This document shows, piece by piece, positions 7,978 through 16,629 of a DNA stretch of 64,000 nucleotides. Both the position numbers and the translations under genes were made by a program. The stretch comes from DTU013 sp964512095. Its GTDB lineage: Bacteria; Bacillota; Clostridia; Acetivibrionales; DTU013. A model generated the notes under the pieces. That model made no database searches. It had not been told where the DNA came from and worked only from the letters and a program-made list of their open reading frames with translations. Within the stretch, counting starts at the first letter, position 1; each line of letters begins with the position of its first letter. Location of the stretch: contig CAZEIH010000015.1 of NCBI GenBank assembly GCA_964512095.1, forward strand, positions 1 through 64,000. The letters are read 5' to 3'.

Positions 7978-9252
7978 ATGTTCATCGATCGCGCCAATAT
8001 ACATATAAAAGCAGGCGATGGCGGCAACGGCATTGTTTCATTCCGCAGAGAGAAATACGTTGCTGCAGGAGGACCTGACGGCGGTGACGGAGGAAAAGGC
8101 GGCGACATCATATTTGTTGTTGATGAAGGCCTTAGGACCTTAGTCGATTTTAGGTATAAGAGAAAATATAAAGCAGAATCCGGCGAAGATGGCGGCGCAG
8201 CAAGGCGCACCGGCAAAAGCGGGAAAGACGCGATCATTAAGGTGCCACCGGGTACCTTGGTGAAGGAGGCCGAGACTGGAAGGATACTTGCAGATATGGT
8301 TGAAGCTGGCAAGGAAACTCTTGTAGCTAAAGGTGGCAAGGGAGGCGCTGGCAACCAGCATTTTGCAACCCCAACAAGGCAGGTCCCCAGCTTTGCCAAA
8401 CCTGGAAGCCCTGGGGATGAATATGATATCGAGATGGAGCTAAAGCTCATTGCGGACGTTGGTCTTGTAGGCTTTCCAAATGCGGGGAAATCCACAATCC
8501 TTTCCATTGTTTCTGCAGCCAGACCCAAAATTGCCAATTACCCATTTACCACATTGGAGCCTAACCTTGGAGTAGTTAGTATAGCAGAGGGTACAAGCTT
8601 TTTCATGGCAGATATTCCGGGATTGATAGAGGGAGCACATGAGGGCGTAGGACTGGGATTTGATTTTCTTCGACATGTGGAAAGGAATAGGCTTCTTTTG
8701 CATGTTGTGGATGTGGCAGGCGTTGATGGACGCGACCCGTTGAAGGATTTTGAGCAGATAAACGAGGAGCTTCGAAAGTACAATCCAAAGCTTGCCGCAA
8801 GGCCCCAAGTGGTGGCAGCAAACAAGATTGATTTGCCTCAGGGCAAAGAAAATCTTGACAGCTTTGTTAAAGCAGTTGAAGAGAAGGGTTTTAAGGTGTT
8901 TCCCATATCGGCAGCTTCTAACAGCGGAGTAAAGGAATTAATGTGGCATATAGCAGGTCAACTCAAAGAGCTTCCTGAGACTATGCCTGTGATGGATGAG
9001 ACAAAGGATGTTGTCTACAAGGCTGAGGAAGAGGAGATATTTTCTGTTCGTAAGGAGGACAATATCTTTATCGTTGAGGGAAGCTGGATTAGAAAGTTAG
9101 TTGTATCAACCAATTTTAAAGAACATGAGTCCTTTCAATATTTCCAGCGCTCCTTAAAGACAAAGGGTGTTATTGAAGCCCTTGAGGAAAAGGGGATTAA
9201 TGAGGGGGATACGGTAAGAATCTACGATTTCGAATTTGATTATATGAAGTAG
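7978..9252 (+). CDS. obgE: Obg/CgtA family GTPase
   Basis: The 424-residue protein has the three Obg domains. The glycine-rich Obg fold is at residues 1-158 (GDGGNGIVSFRREK, GGPDGGDGGKGGD). The GTPase domain follows, with P-loop GFPNAGKST near 164, DIPGLIEGA near 210 and NKID near 281. The C-terminal OCT domain ends at 424. Obg binds the 50S subunit, supports its late assembly, responds to ppGpp and is essential in Bacillus. The OCT domain is typical of Gram-positive Obg. The gene sits between rpmA and yhbY, a common Firmicutes order, with GGAGG before the ATG. Confidence 0.97.
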   Translation: MFIDRANIHIKAGDGGNGIVSFRREKYVAAGGPDGGDGGKGGDIIFVVDEGLRTLVDFRYKRKYKAESGEDGGAARRTGKSGKDAIIKVPPGTLVKEAETGRILADMVEAGKETLVAKGGKGGAGNQHFATPTRQVPSFAKPGSPGDEYDIEMELKLIADVGLVGFPNAGKSTILSIVSAARPKIANYPFTTLEPNLGVVSIAEGTSFFMADIPGLIEGAHEGVGLGFDFLRHVERNRLLLHVVDVAGVDGRDPLKDFEQINEELRKYNPKLAARPQVVAANKIDLPQGKENLDSFVKAVEEKGFKVFPISAASNSGVKELMWHIAGQLKELPETMPVMDETKDVVYKAEEEEIFSVRKEDNIFIVEGSWIRKLVVSTNFKEHESFQYFQRSLKTKGVIEALEEKGINEGDTVRIYDFEFDYMK

Positions 9253-9266
9253 TGAGGAGATAAGAT

Positions 9267-9572
9267 ATGCTAACAAGCAAACAAAGAAGTTACCTAAGAG
9301 GTCTGGCAAATACAATAGAGCCCATATTCCAGGTGGGAAAGGGCGGGATAGGCGATAACCTGATTAAACAGTTCAATGATGCCCTTGAGGCTCGAGAGCT
9401 GATCAAGGCGACAGTCCTTAAAAACTCAGAAGCCGGGTCCCGTGAAATAGCCGATGAGATTGCTGATAAGGTCGGAGCTGATGTAGTGCAGGTTATTGGT
9501 AACAGATTTGTGCTTTATAAGGAGTCTGAAAAGCATAATGAGATTACCTCTGCTTTGTCAGTGATTCGATGA
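9267..9572 (+). CDS. yhbY: YhbY-family (CRM domain) RNA-binding protein
   Basis: This 101-residue single CRM-domain protein shows the family signature: LTSKQRSYLRGLAN at the start, the GKGGIGDNLI loop near 30 and RELIKATVLKN near 45. CRM proteins of this kind associate with pre-50S particles and bind RNA through the GxxG-type loop. It starts 14 bp after obg behind GAGGAG and is probably cotranscribed with it, in keeping with a shared role in large-subunit assembly. Its last 29 bp overlap the convergent DUF4364 gene. Confidence 0.93.
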   Translation: MLTSKQRSYLRGLANTIEPIFQVGKGGIGDNLIKQFNDALEARELIKATVLKNSEAGSREIADEIADKVGADVVQVIGNRFVLYKESEKHNEITSALSVIR

Positions 9573-10122
9573 TTTCTGCATAAATTTCACAAGAGTGATT
9601 TTTCCAGTTTTCACATACTGACAATGCATCCTTTTTTGTACCGACGGTAGCTTCTAATTCAATGAGGGGGAAGCCTTTCTCCCTCATTTTGCATATCACA
9701 TTGAATTTGCTTTCGCTTTCGGGGAAATAATCGGCTGTGATAAGAGAATCCTCCTCAATTTTTTTTCTGAGCTGGGGAGTAATTGTATCTAGCTGTTTTT
9801 TTATGCCTGGAGCTATCAGATTGATAAAATACTCCAGTGTGTTATTTCCCGTTTTTGTAAGCACATAGCCCCTGGGCATTTTTCTTTTGTTCTCATTCTT
9901 CTCCGATTTTGACAAGCCTATGTCAGGCTTCTCCATCTGTACAAGTCCACCCTGGCATAGCTCGTTGAAGCACTGCTGGAACACAAAATAATTCATGAGG
10001 CGGGTTTCCAGCACCAGCTTTGTGATTGTGCTGTTGCTAGTAGGTATATTTAGCCTGTGTAATATATACATAATAATCAGCTTGTTTTGAACTATTTCCT
10101 TGTTGCTTCCAAGTGGGTTCAT
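9544..10122 (-). CDS. DUF4364 family winged-helix protein
   Basis: The 192-residue protein belongs to the Clostridia-restricted DUF4364 family, recognised by the N-terminal KLIIMYILHRLNIPTSNSTI winged-helix segment and the later YVLTKTGNNTLEYF segment. The HTH-like N-terminus suggests a transcription factor; the ligand and targets are unknown. I choose ATG 10122 over the in-frame TTG at 10125 because AGGAGG is then 5 nt away instead of 2. It is transcribed toward yhbY and overlaps its 3' end by 29 bp. In related genomes members lie next to translation or cell-wall genes, which does not settle a role. Confidence 0.85.
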   Translation of the reverse strand: MNPLGSNKEIVQNKLIIMYILHRLNIPTSNSTITKLVLETRLMNYFVFQQCFNELCQGGLVQMEKPDIGLSKSEKNENKRKMPRGYVLTKTGNNTLEYFINLIAPGIKKQLDTITPQLRKKIEEDSLITADYFPESESKFNVICKMREKGFPLIELEATVGTKKDALSVCENWKNHSCEIYAEIIESLTKQR

Positions 10123-10253
10123 CAATACCTCCTGTGTAAGAATATTCGGGTTAAGCTATTCATATCCCGAATGTTGGGACATATGTATAGATTATAGCAT
10201 AATGCTTTGGTGTGTACTATTCTTTAATAACCAATTAGAAAATGACTTAACTT

Positions 10254-10346
10254 TGTCTATTCTTCAGAAGACGCCGACCTCTATAGGTTGGCGATGTGGT
10301 CAGGTGGAGCTCAGTCTCCACCTGACTCCTGAGCGAAGCGAATTGA
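10254..10346 (+). repeat. Structured intergenic repeat, copy R1 (short form)
   Basis: This copy has the left hairpin CTTCAGAAG, the hairpin GCCGACCTCTATAGGTTGGC, the second hairpin CAGGTGGAG/CTCCACCTG and the end GAGCGAAGCGAATTGA. It lacks the roughly 30-bp middle part seen in R2-R4. It lies 134 bp before the QueG-like gene. Other copies: 22391, 26013, 33467, 34265, 40374. Confidence 0.85.
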
Positions 10347-10480
10347 TTGATTTACACAGGCTGAGTTATACAGGCTAATTAGGCTAGAGAGTTAAGCAAA
10401 TAGAAGCATAAGTCTATGGTTAAAATGAAATGATTGTGGTATCATAATTGTAAAGATTATTCCCACAAAGGAGAAAAAAG

Positions 10481-11200
10481 TTGCAAAAGCATGCAGAGTT
10501 AATGCGATTTTTAACAGGCTTGGGTGCGTCGTTTGTTGGGTTTTCTGATGTGAGCGGCAAGACATCTACCAGCTTCAATGATTTGCACTATGCAGTAACT
10601 ATTGGCTTGCGATTGTCAGATGCAACAATAGATGAAATAACAGACAAACCGACCTTCACATATTTCCATCACTATAGAACAGTTAATGCAATGCTCGACC
10701 AAATTGCTCTAAGAGGGCTCATGTTTATTCAGGAGTATGGATTTAAAGCAGTTGCAGTACCTGCGTCACAGACTGTAAACCATGTGGCAGACCCTTATAT
10801 GGGGGTGTTTCCTCATAAAACGGCTGCCGTTCTTTCAGGGCTTGGTGGTGTTGGCAAAAACGGACTTTTCCTTCATAGGGAATATGGACCTAGAGTTAGG
10901 CTGGCTACGATATTAACTGATATGCCGCTAACTACCATGGTAGATGGCATTGCCCCATCAACAGAAGCCGAGATTTCTGAAGAAACAAAGTATAGGTCCA
11001 TCTGCTCAGATTGTAACTTATGCGTCAGGGCATGTCCGGCTATGGCTTTGACCGGCAAGGACTGGAGTGAAGGGATGGCCAGGGATGAAATTTTTGATGC
11101 AAAAGCGTGTAGCGATTATATGAACAGTAAATTTAAGCATATTGGACGGGGCTCAGTGTGCGGCATTTGTATTAAGGTATGTCCGTTGGGTATAAAATGA
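10481..11200 (+). CDS. QueG-like 4Fe-4S double-cluster protein
   Basis: The 239-residue protein resembles epoxyqueuosine-reductase-like proteins. The C-terminal half has a ferredoxin motif CSDCNLCVRACP (about residues 172-183) and a second set ending CGICIKVCP (about 227-235), enough for two 4Fe-4S clusters. The central GVGKNGLFLHREYGPRVRL segment is family-typical. QueG is about 380 residues and has a cobalamin-binding core; this protein is shorter, so it is a paralogue of unknown substrate and not necessarily QueG. Many anaerobes hold several such paralogues, some next to reductive or corrinoid enzymes. It starts at TTG 10481 behind AAAGGAG and is followed by glgC after about 60 bp. Confidence 0.75.
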   Translation: MQKHAELMRFLTGLGASFVGFSDVSGKTSTSFNDLHYAVTIGLRLSDATIDEITDKPTFTYFHHYRTVNAMLDQIALRGLMFIQEYGFKAVAVPASQTVNHVADPYMGVFPHKTAAVLSGLGGVGKNGLFLHREYGPRVRLATILTDMPLTTMVDGIAPSTEAEISEETKYRSICSDCNLCVRACPAMALTGKDWSEGMARDEIFDAKACSDYMNSKFKHIGRGSVCGICIKVCPLGIK

Positions 11201-11260
11201 TACATAATATGCAGATAGTAGTCATAGAAATCTTAAGACAAATAGAGAGGGGGATGTACA

Positions 11261-12541
11261 TTGGCTAAGAAAGATATCATTGCTCTGTTACTTGCCGGAG
11301 GCCAGGGAAGCAGGCTTGGAATCCTAACAAAGAAAGCTGCAAAACCGGCTGTATTGTTCGGCGGTAAGTATCGGATCATCGATTTCTCATTAAGTAATTG
11401 CACAAATTCTGGAATAGACACAGTAGGGGTATTGACTCAGTATCAGCCTTTGAAGCTGAACAGCCACATAGGTATCGGCAAACCCTGGGATATGGATAGG
11501 ATGCATGGAGGTGTCACTATACTTTCTCCCTATATGAAGGAAAATAGCGGTGAGTGGTACACGGGAACTGCAAATGCCATAAGTCAGAATCTGGATTATG
11601 TTGATAAGATGGAGCCTAAATACGTTATTATATTGTCAGGTGACCATATATACAAAATGGACTATTCTGATATGCTGAAACACCATATAAAGAATAATGC
11701 TGAGGCCACGATTTCAGTAATTGATGTCCCCTATGAAGAGGCTTCAAGATACGGTATAATGAGCAGCGATGAGAAAGGCCGGATATTTGAATTTGAGGAG
11801 AAGCCTCCAAAACCCAAGAGCACACTTGCATCAATGGGTGTCTACATATTCACATGGGAGTTACTCAGAGAACACCTGGAGCGTGATGAGCAGGACCAGG
11901 ATTCCAGCCATGATTTCGGAAAGGATATTATACCGCTAATGCTTTCAGAGGGAAGAAGGTTATACGCGTATAAGTTCTCCGGATATTGGAAGGATGTTGG
12001 TACGATTCAGGCTTTTTGGGAGTCAAACATGGACCTTGTTAAAAGGGTTCCAGAGTTTAATCTGTATGATCAGGAGTGGAAAACATACACTCTAAATCCC
12101 GTAAAACCGCCACATTTTGTTGCGCCATCGGGGAGTATAAAAACTTCGGTGATAGCAGAGGGTTGTATGATATACGGAACTGTAAGGAACTCGGTGCTTT
12201 TCCCGGGTGTTATAGTTGAAAAGGATACTCTCATAGAGAATTCGATTGTTATGTCCAATTCCCACATAGGTGAGAGTTGTGTCCTTGATCAGTGTATAAT
12301 AGGTGAAGGTGTTACTGTGGGAAATAGAGTCACTATCGGTAAAGGCGAAAACGTGCCCAATGTGGACAAACCAAGTATATACAATTCGGGAATTACAGTT
12401 GTGGGGGAACGGGTAGAAATACCATGCGGTACTATAATAGGAAAGAATGTAATGATCGACATGAATGCCAAACAGGAAAACTTTTGCTGCAACACAGTGC
12501 CATCAGGCTCCAGTATATATAAGGGAGGTGAGTGTGAATGA
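11261..12541 (+). CDS. glgC: Glucose-1-phosphate adenylyltransferase, catalytic subunit
   Basis: The 426-residue enzyme makes ADP-glucose from ATP and glucose 1-phosphate for glycogen synthesis. The N-terminal nucleotidyltransferase signature GGQGSRLGILT (about residue 13) and AKPAVLFGGKYRIIDFSLSN are intact, and SGDHIYKMDY (near 126) and FEEKPPKPKS (near 175) follow. The C-terminal third is a left-handed beta-helix rich in hexapeptide-like repeats. The start is TTG 11261 behind GAGAGGGGG. It overlaps glgD by 4 bp (ATGA), the standard Firmicutes arrangement in which GlgC and GlgD form a heterotetramer. Confidence 0.96.
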   Translation: MAKKDIIALLLAGGQGSRLGILTKKAAKPAVLFGGKYRIIDFSLSNCTNSGIDTVGVLTQYQPLKLNSHIGIGKPWDMDRMHGGVTILSPYMKENSGEWYTGTANAISQNLDYVDKMEPKYVIILSGDHIYKMDYSDMLKHHIKNNAEATISVIDVPYEEASRYGIMSSDEKGRIFEFEEKPPKPKSTLASMGVYIFTWELLREHLERDEQDQDSSHDFGKDIIPLMLSEGRRLYAYKFSGYWKDVGTIQAFWESNMDLVKRVPEFNLYDQEWKTYTLNPVKPPHFVAPSGSIKTSVIAEGCMIYGTVRNSVLFPGVIVEKDTLIENSIVMSNSHIGESCVLDQCIIGEGVTVGNRVTIGKGENVPNVDKPSIYNSGITVVGERVEIPCGTIIGKNVMIDMNAKQENFCCNTVPSGSSIYKGGECE

Positions 12542-13659
12542 AAAATACAATGGGCTTAATACTTTCGGGCTGGAAGAAGCCTGAGCTTAAGGACCTTTCA
12601 AATATCAGGTCTGTATCTGCGGTGCCTTACGGCGGCAAGTACAGGGCTATTGACTTTATATTATCCAATATGGTGAACTCTGGAATAAAAAATGTAGGCG
12701 TACTCACTCAGTATAGCTTTAGATCATTGATGGATCATCTTGGAGCAGGAAAGGAATGGGACCTTGATAGAAGATATGACGGCCTTTTTGTATTCCCGCC
12801 ATCTCTTTCTGACGATGAGAATGGATGGTATAAGGGAAGTGCAGATGCTATGTATAACAATCTGTCTTTCCTAAAACGAAGTAACGAGGAGTACGTAGTT
12901 ATATCCCAAGGAAACAGCATTTTTAAGATGCAACTGGGTGAGATGCTCGAATATCATGTGGAATCTAATGCAGACATTACTCTTGCATATAGAAAAATGT
13001 ATGACTATAGCAGAGAAGACCTTTCGAGACTGGGGATATTGAAGTTGGATGATAATAGCAGGGTAGTGGATCTTCAGGAAAAACCCCTCCACCCGCAGTC
13101 CGACATGGCTTCCATTGGTGTATATATGATTAGAAGGTCATTACTTATCTCTCTACTTGAAGAGTGTAACGCTCATGGTGACTATGACTTTGTTAAGGAC
13201 ATTATGATTAAAAAGCTTGACAAGCTATCCATATATGGATATGAGTTTAAAGGCTACTGGCGTAATATTAGTTCTGTGCAGAACTATTATAAATGCTCTA
13301 TGGATATGTTGAACCCTACCATAAGAGAAGAACTCTTTATTGCAAACGGGAAGATATACACCAAGGTTAAGGACGAGGCGCCGGCCAAATATAATGAGGA
13401 AGCCGAGGTCAGGAACTCCATCATTGCGGACGGCTGTTTCATAGAGGGCGTCGTTGAAGATAGTGTACTGTTTAGAGGAGTAACAGTCGCAAAGGGAGCA
13501 GTGGTAAGAAATAGCATAGTAATGCAGGGTGCAATGATTGAGGAGAATGCCTCGATAAACTATGCAATATTGGATAAGAATGTTGTTTTGACAAAGGGTA
13601 AGTATCTTAAGGGAGAGTATAATTATCCTGTTGTTGTGAGTAAAAATTCAATAGTATAA
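12538..13659 (+). CDS. glgD: ADP-glucose pyrophosphorylase regulatory subunit GlgD
   Basis: The 373-residue protein is homologous to GlgC (YGGKYRAIDFILSN near residue 32, LQEKPLHPQSDM near 181). The glycine-rich GGxGxRL loop is replaced by LSGWKKPELKDL. This loss of the catalytic loop is typical of GlgD, which activates GlgC in a GlgCD complex in low-G+C Gram-positives. Its start overlaps the glgC stop, giving translational coupling. No glgA, glgB or glgP is within the window, so the rest of the glycogen pathway lies elsewhere. A hairpin follows the stop codon. Confidence 0.95.
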   Translation: MKNTMGLILSGWKKPELKDLSNIRSVSAVPYGGKYRAIDFILSNMVNSGIKNVGVLTQYSFRSLMDHLGAGKEWDLDRRYDGLFVFPPSLSDDENGWYKGSADAMYNNLSFLKRSNEEYVVISQGNSIFKMQLGEMLEYHVESNADITLAYRKMYDYSREDLSRLGILKLDDNSRVVDLQEKPLHPQSDMASIGVYMIRRSLLISLLEECNAHGDYDFVKDIMIKKLDKLSIYGYEFKGYWRNISSVQNYYKCSMDMLNPTIREELFIANGKIYTKVKDEAPAKYNEEAEVRNSIIADGCFIEGVVEDSVLFRGVTVAKGAVVRNSIVMQGAMIEENASINYAILDKNVVLTKGKYLKGEYNYPVVVSKNSIV

Positions 13660-13670
13660 GCAAGAGAGTT

Positions 13671-13711
13671 GCGGTTCCATTGCAATTATGGCGGTGGAGC
13701 CGCTTCTATAT
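13671..13711 (+). terminator. Terminator after glgCD
   Basis: GCGGTTCCA and TGGAGCCGC form a 9-bp stem with one G-U pair, followed by TTCTATATTT. The U tract is weak, but position and stem suit a terminator. Confidence 0.65.
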
Positions 13712-13758
13712 TTGAAAGGACTAGAGGATTAGTTCTCCTGCAAAAGGAATTTTGATAA

Positions 13759-14721
13759 ATGACTAAAAAAATTAAAGCGGATGTGATGCTATTATTAATA
13801 ACGGTAATTTGGGGCGCATCCTTCCCAATAACTAAAATGGTTCTGGTATACATCCCGGCGTATGCATACTTGGCACTGAGATTCATACTGGCAGCATTAG
13901 TTTTAATGCTTATCTATTCCAAATCGTTGAAAAATATTACTAAAGCGACTTTGGTCCATGGAGGCATCGTTGGACTATTTATGTTCGGAGGAATGGCGCT
14001 TCAGGCTGTAGGTCTCTACACCACAACGGCATCAAACTCAGGCTTCATCACCGGCCTTAATGTTGTTATGGTACCTGTGATATCCGCTCTGCTTCTTAAG
14101 AAAAGACCTGATAAGTCTTCAATAATGGGAGTCTCTGTAGCGTTTACAGGCCTTTTTTTTCTTTCAGGAGGATTGAAACTTGACTTCAATTTTGGAGATT
14201 TCCTAACATTTCTCTGTGCCATATGCTGGGCCTTTCAAATAATTTTCATAGACAGGTTCACTCAGACTGATGATGCTTCATTTCTAGCAATAATGCAGCT
14301 TGCTTTTACAGGCCTTGCCAGTGCGGGGTTATGGCTGGCAGTAGATTCTGGCAAGCCCTTGGTGATTAACGGGACAGTGATATGGATACTACTGTTTACA
14401 GCAATACTGGGTTCAGCGTTAGGCTATGGCGTGCAAACCGTAGCCCAAAAGTATACCACGCCTACACATACTGCCTTGATTTTTACTGCAGAGCCTGTAT
14501 TTGCAGCAATTTTTGCAATGGTAATACCAAATGCGGATGGTATTACTGAAATGCCATCAATAACAAAGGCTATCGGCTGTGTTATGATACTGGCAGGTAT
14601 GTTAGTCTCAGAGCTGAAGCTTGGACAAAGGAAGCAAAAGGCGGGAAACAGCGTGAATGAAGAGAACTCTGATTTGTCAGAGATAGATACAGCCAGTCTT
14701 CCACAAAGAAGACGACCATAG
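13759..14721 (+). CDS. EamA-type DMT-family permease (10 TM)
   Basis: The 320-residue membrane protein has ten predicted transmembrane segments in two EamA repeats. The first repeat begins MLLLITVIWGASFPITK, and VIWILLFTAILGSALGYGVQ lies in the second, where the GYGVQT-type signature is typical. DMT permeases export amino acids, metabolites or drugs; the substrate cannot be read from sequence. The C-terminal tail (residues 295-320) is hydrophilic and cytoplasmic. The gene stands alone after the glgCD terminator and is the first gene of the accessory stretch. Confidence 0.88.
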   Translation: MTKKIKADVMLLLITVIWGASFPITKMVLVYIPAYAYLALRFILAALVLMLIYSKSLKNITKATLVHGGIVGLFMFGGMALQAVGLYTTTASNSGFITGLNVVMVPVISALLLKKRPDKSSIMGVSVAFTGLFFLSGGLKLDFNFGDFLTFLCAICWAFQIIFIDRFTQTDDASFLAIMQLAFTGLASAGLWLAVDSGKPLVINGTVIWILLFTAILGSALGYGVQTVAQKYTTPTHTALIFTAEPVFAAIFAMVIPNADGITEMPSITKAIGCVMILAGMLVSELKLGQRKQKAGNSVNEENSDLSEIDTASLPQRRRP

Positions 14722-14793
14722 CCTAGGAATAGGGTGTCACTTAGTGGAGGCTAGTTTACGTAATAGAAACACTTTAAAATGGAGGATATTATT

Positions 14794-15507
14794 ATGAGAT
14801 ACTGTTACAGGGGAATGATTTTAATATTTTTGATTTTTTCACTCAGTGGGTGTACAGTAAAGCAGAAAAATGATGACGCTTTACACTATGCTGAATTAAA
14901 AATTATTGAATTGCAAAAGCAGGTGGACTCTTTGCAGAACGCTGAACTAGATAATACTGAATTGCAAAAACAGGTGGACGCTTTGCAGAACACTGAATTA
15001 GAAAATATCAATTTACAAAAGCAGGTGGATGAACTAAAGGCTGATTTAGCGAAGCAGAATATAGCACCAACAACCAGTAATGATAATTTGTCGTTAAGAA
15101 TCGTTGGCGTAGATGAGGAAAGTATGAGATACATTTTTGTCTCTCCTAAGCATGATGCTCAGTCGGTATCAATAGTTGGTAGCAACGTAGATGGACTGGT
15201 TGAGGATTATGAGGAAATCCAATGGAAAATTGATAATAGTGGATGTTTCTTCAAAGCTGAGGTAACAGGAAGCCTCTTTGACTTTAAATTGATGGCTATA
15301 CACTGGGATGATGAATCAAGGGAGTTTGTTGAAGGTGAAGTCATTAAAGAAGTAAAAGAGCTTCGAAATAAGACCGTGTATATTGAAACTAACCTGCCGG
15401 AGGGTGCACCATCTCACAAAATGAAGTGGAAGGATCAAAGCGGAAGGGAACATGAAATATATCTATCTTATGATGGGTATGGTCTCTCTGGTACTGTTTA
15501 TTGGTAA
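14794..15507 (+). CDS. Lipoprotein with a repeated coiled-coil stalk
   Basis: The start is ATG 14794, because GGAGG at 14781-14785 serves it; an upstream in-frame ATG overlaps that ribosome site. The protein of 237 residues has a lipoprotein signal (ILIFLIFSLSGC) with the acylated Cys near residue 20. A coiled coil made of two and a half copies of a 17-residue unit (ELQKQVDxLQNxELxNx) follows. The C-terminal domain of about 150 residues (IVGVDEESMRYIFVSPKHD onward) has no family I recognise. It should be anchored on the outer face of the membrane with the domain held off by the stalk. The units are near-identical in DNA, so the stalk grew by recent tandem duplication. Confidence 0.75.
   Translation: MRYCYRGMILIFLIFSLSGCTVKQKNDDALHYAELKIIELQKQVDSLQNAELDNTELQKQVDALQNTELENINLQKQVDELKADLAKQNIAPTTSNDNLSLRIVGVDEESMRYIFVSPKHDAQSVSIVGSNVDGLVEDYEEIQWKIDNSGCFFKAEVTGSLFDFKLMAIHWDDESREFVEGEVIKEVKELRNKTVYIETNLPEGAPSHKMKWKDQSGREHEIYLSYDGYGLSGTVYW
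14908..15039 (+). repeat. 51-bp in-frame tandem repeat (coiled-coil units)
   Basis: Two full 51-bp units (14908-14958, 14959-15009) and a partial third (15010-15039) share the core GCAAAARCAGGTGGA. The unit length of 17 codons keeps the reading frame but not an exact heptad phase. Confidence 0.85.
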
Positions 15508-15549
15508 CCCTTTTAGAGGAAAGCTGGAAAGAAAGTGGGGATGCTTTGA

Positions 15550-16410
15550 ATGATGAGGACAGAAAAAGAAATGTTTGATTTGATACTCGGCATCGCTCAA
15601 AAGGATGAGCGTATCCGGGCAGTATATATGAACGGCTCGAGAGCAAATCCCAATGTAGAAAAGGATAAATATCAGGATTATGATATAGTTTATGTTGTAA
15701 CTGAAACAGCTTCGTTTTTGGGGGATAAAGCATGGACCTCTATGTTTGGAGAAATTGCAATGGTACAGGAACCGGATTCCAATGATCTTGGGTGGGGTGT
15801 GAATGCAGACCACAGCCGCTCATACTGTTGGCTGATGCTTTTTAAGGATGGGAACCGCATAGATCTCAATATCCAGACGAGGGAAGCAGTGTGCCAGGAA
15901 TATACAACAGACACCTTGACCGTTCCGCTTTTAGACAAGGATAATATCCTGCCTCCTATCCCGGCTTCAAACGACAGAGGTTATCTGATACAAAGTCCAT
16001 TAAAATCTAAATATGATGGCTGCTGCAATGAATTTTGGTGGTGTCTTAACAATGTAGCAAAAGGGATTTTACGCGATCAGCAGCCATATGCAATGAGGAT
16101 GTATAATGAAGTAGTACATATAGAATTGGATAAAATGCTTGAGTGGTATATAGGCACAAATACGGGATTTGCTGTATCAGTGGGGATGTGGGGCAAATAC
16201 TTTAAAGAGTACCTGCCCTCTGAGCTTTATGAACTTTATACAAAAACCTATGCAGGCTTTGATATGCTTTGGCAGGCTGTTTTTACCGCATGTGAACTGT
16301 TCAGGACAGTAGCTCCTGCTGTTGCTGAATACTTTGGCTATACCTACAATCAGGATGATGATACTAATATGACGCAGTATTTGATTAAAATGAAGAATCA
16401 TGAAATATGA
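15550..16410 (+). CDS. Aminoglycoside 6-adenylyltransferase family, ANT(6)/AadE-like
   Basis: The 286-residue protein matches the ANT(6)-I family (about 280-300 residues). The nucleotidyltransferase motif NGSRANPN with the acidic pair in QDYDIVYVV (about residues 25-48) binds Mg-ATP. WWCLNNVAKGILRDQ and the conserved HIELDKMLEWYIG segment follow. Such enzymes adenylate streptomycin at position 6. Chromosomal copies are common in environmental Clostridia and Bacilli and need not confer clinical resistance. The codon use is like the neighbours and no mobile element is attached, which suggests a resident gene. An ATG overlaps the last 11 bp and opens a short broken frame. Confidence 0.85.
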   Translation: MMRTEKEMFDLILGIAQKDERIRAVYMNGSRANPNVEKDKYQDYDIVYVVTETASFLGDKAWTSMFGEIAMVQEPDSNDLGWGVNADHSRSYCWLMLFKDGNRIDLNIQTREAVCQEYTTDTLTVPLLDKDNILPPIPASNDRGYLIQSPLKSKYDGCCNEFWWCLNNVAKGILRDQQPYAMRMYNEVVHIELDKMLEWYIGTNTGFAVSVGMWGKYFKEYLPSELYELYTKTYAGFDMLWQAVFTACELFRTVAPAVAEYFGYTYNQDDDTNMTQYLIKMKNHEI

Positions 16411-16557
16411 TGAGACTGCTTTCTATCAGCTTTTGCAGATTTTGGCCAAGGAAATAATAATACAAAACGAATAAAAGCACGATATGGTTGTGCTGAACGA
16501 CACAGGCAACGATATTTGATGGATCATCTCGAAGAAATAATGAGTATGGAGGCATAA
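16400..16557 (+). pseudogene. Short broken frame overlapping the end of the AadE-like gene
   Basis: ATG 16400 overlaps the aadE-like stop and opens a 24-codon frame (MKYDETAFYQLLQILAKE...) ending at 16474. A +1 frame across the same region continues with NNNTKRIKARYGCAERHRQR and stops at 16557. The two halves read like one small protein interrupted by a frameshift in the AAT/ATA run at 16452-16460. I do not recognise a family. It could be a true pseudogene, a sequencing error or chance. Confidence 0.3.
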
Positions 16558-16629
16558 GACGGCATATCCGGGGAAACTCGTGTGAGACAGTACACCCTGG
16601 GCCAGCTTTAAATGGAGAATATGTTGCAG

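Noticed and set aside
10254..10346. Rho-independent terminator for R1 and the other copies
   Set aside because: The hairpins are not followed by T tracts on either strand, and copies occur in both orientations and in leaders.
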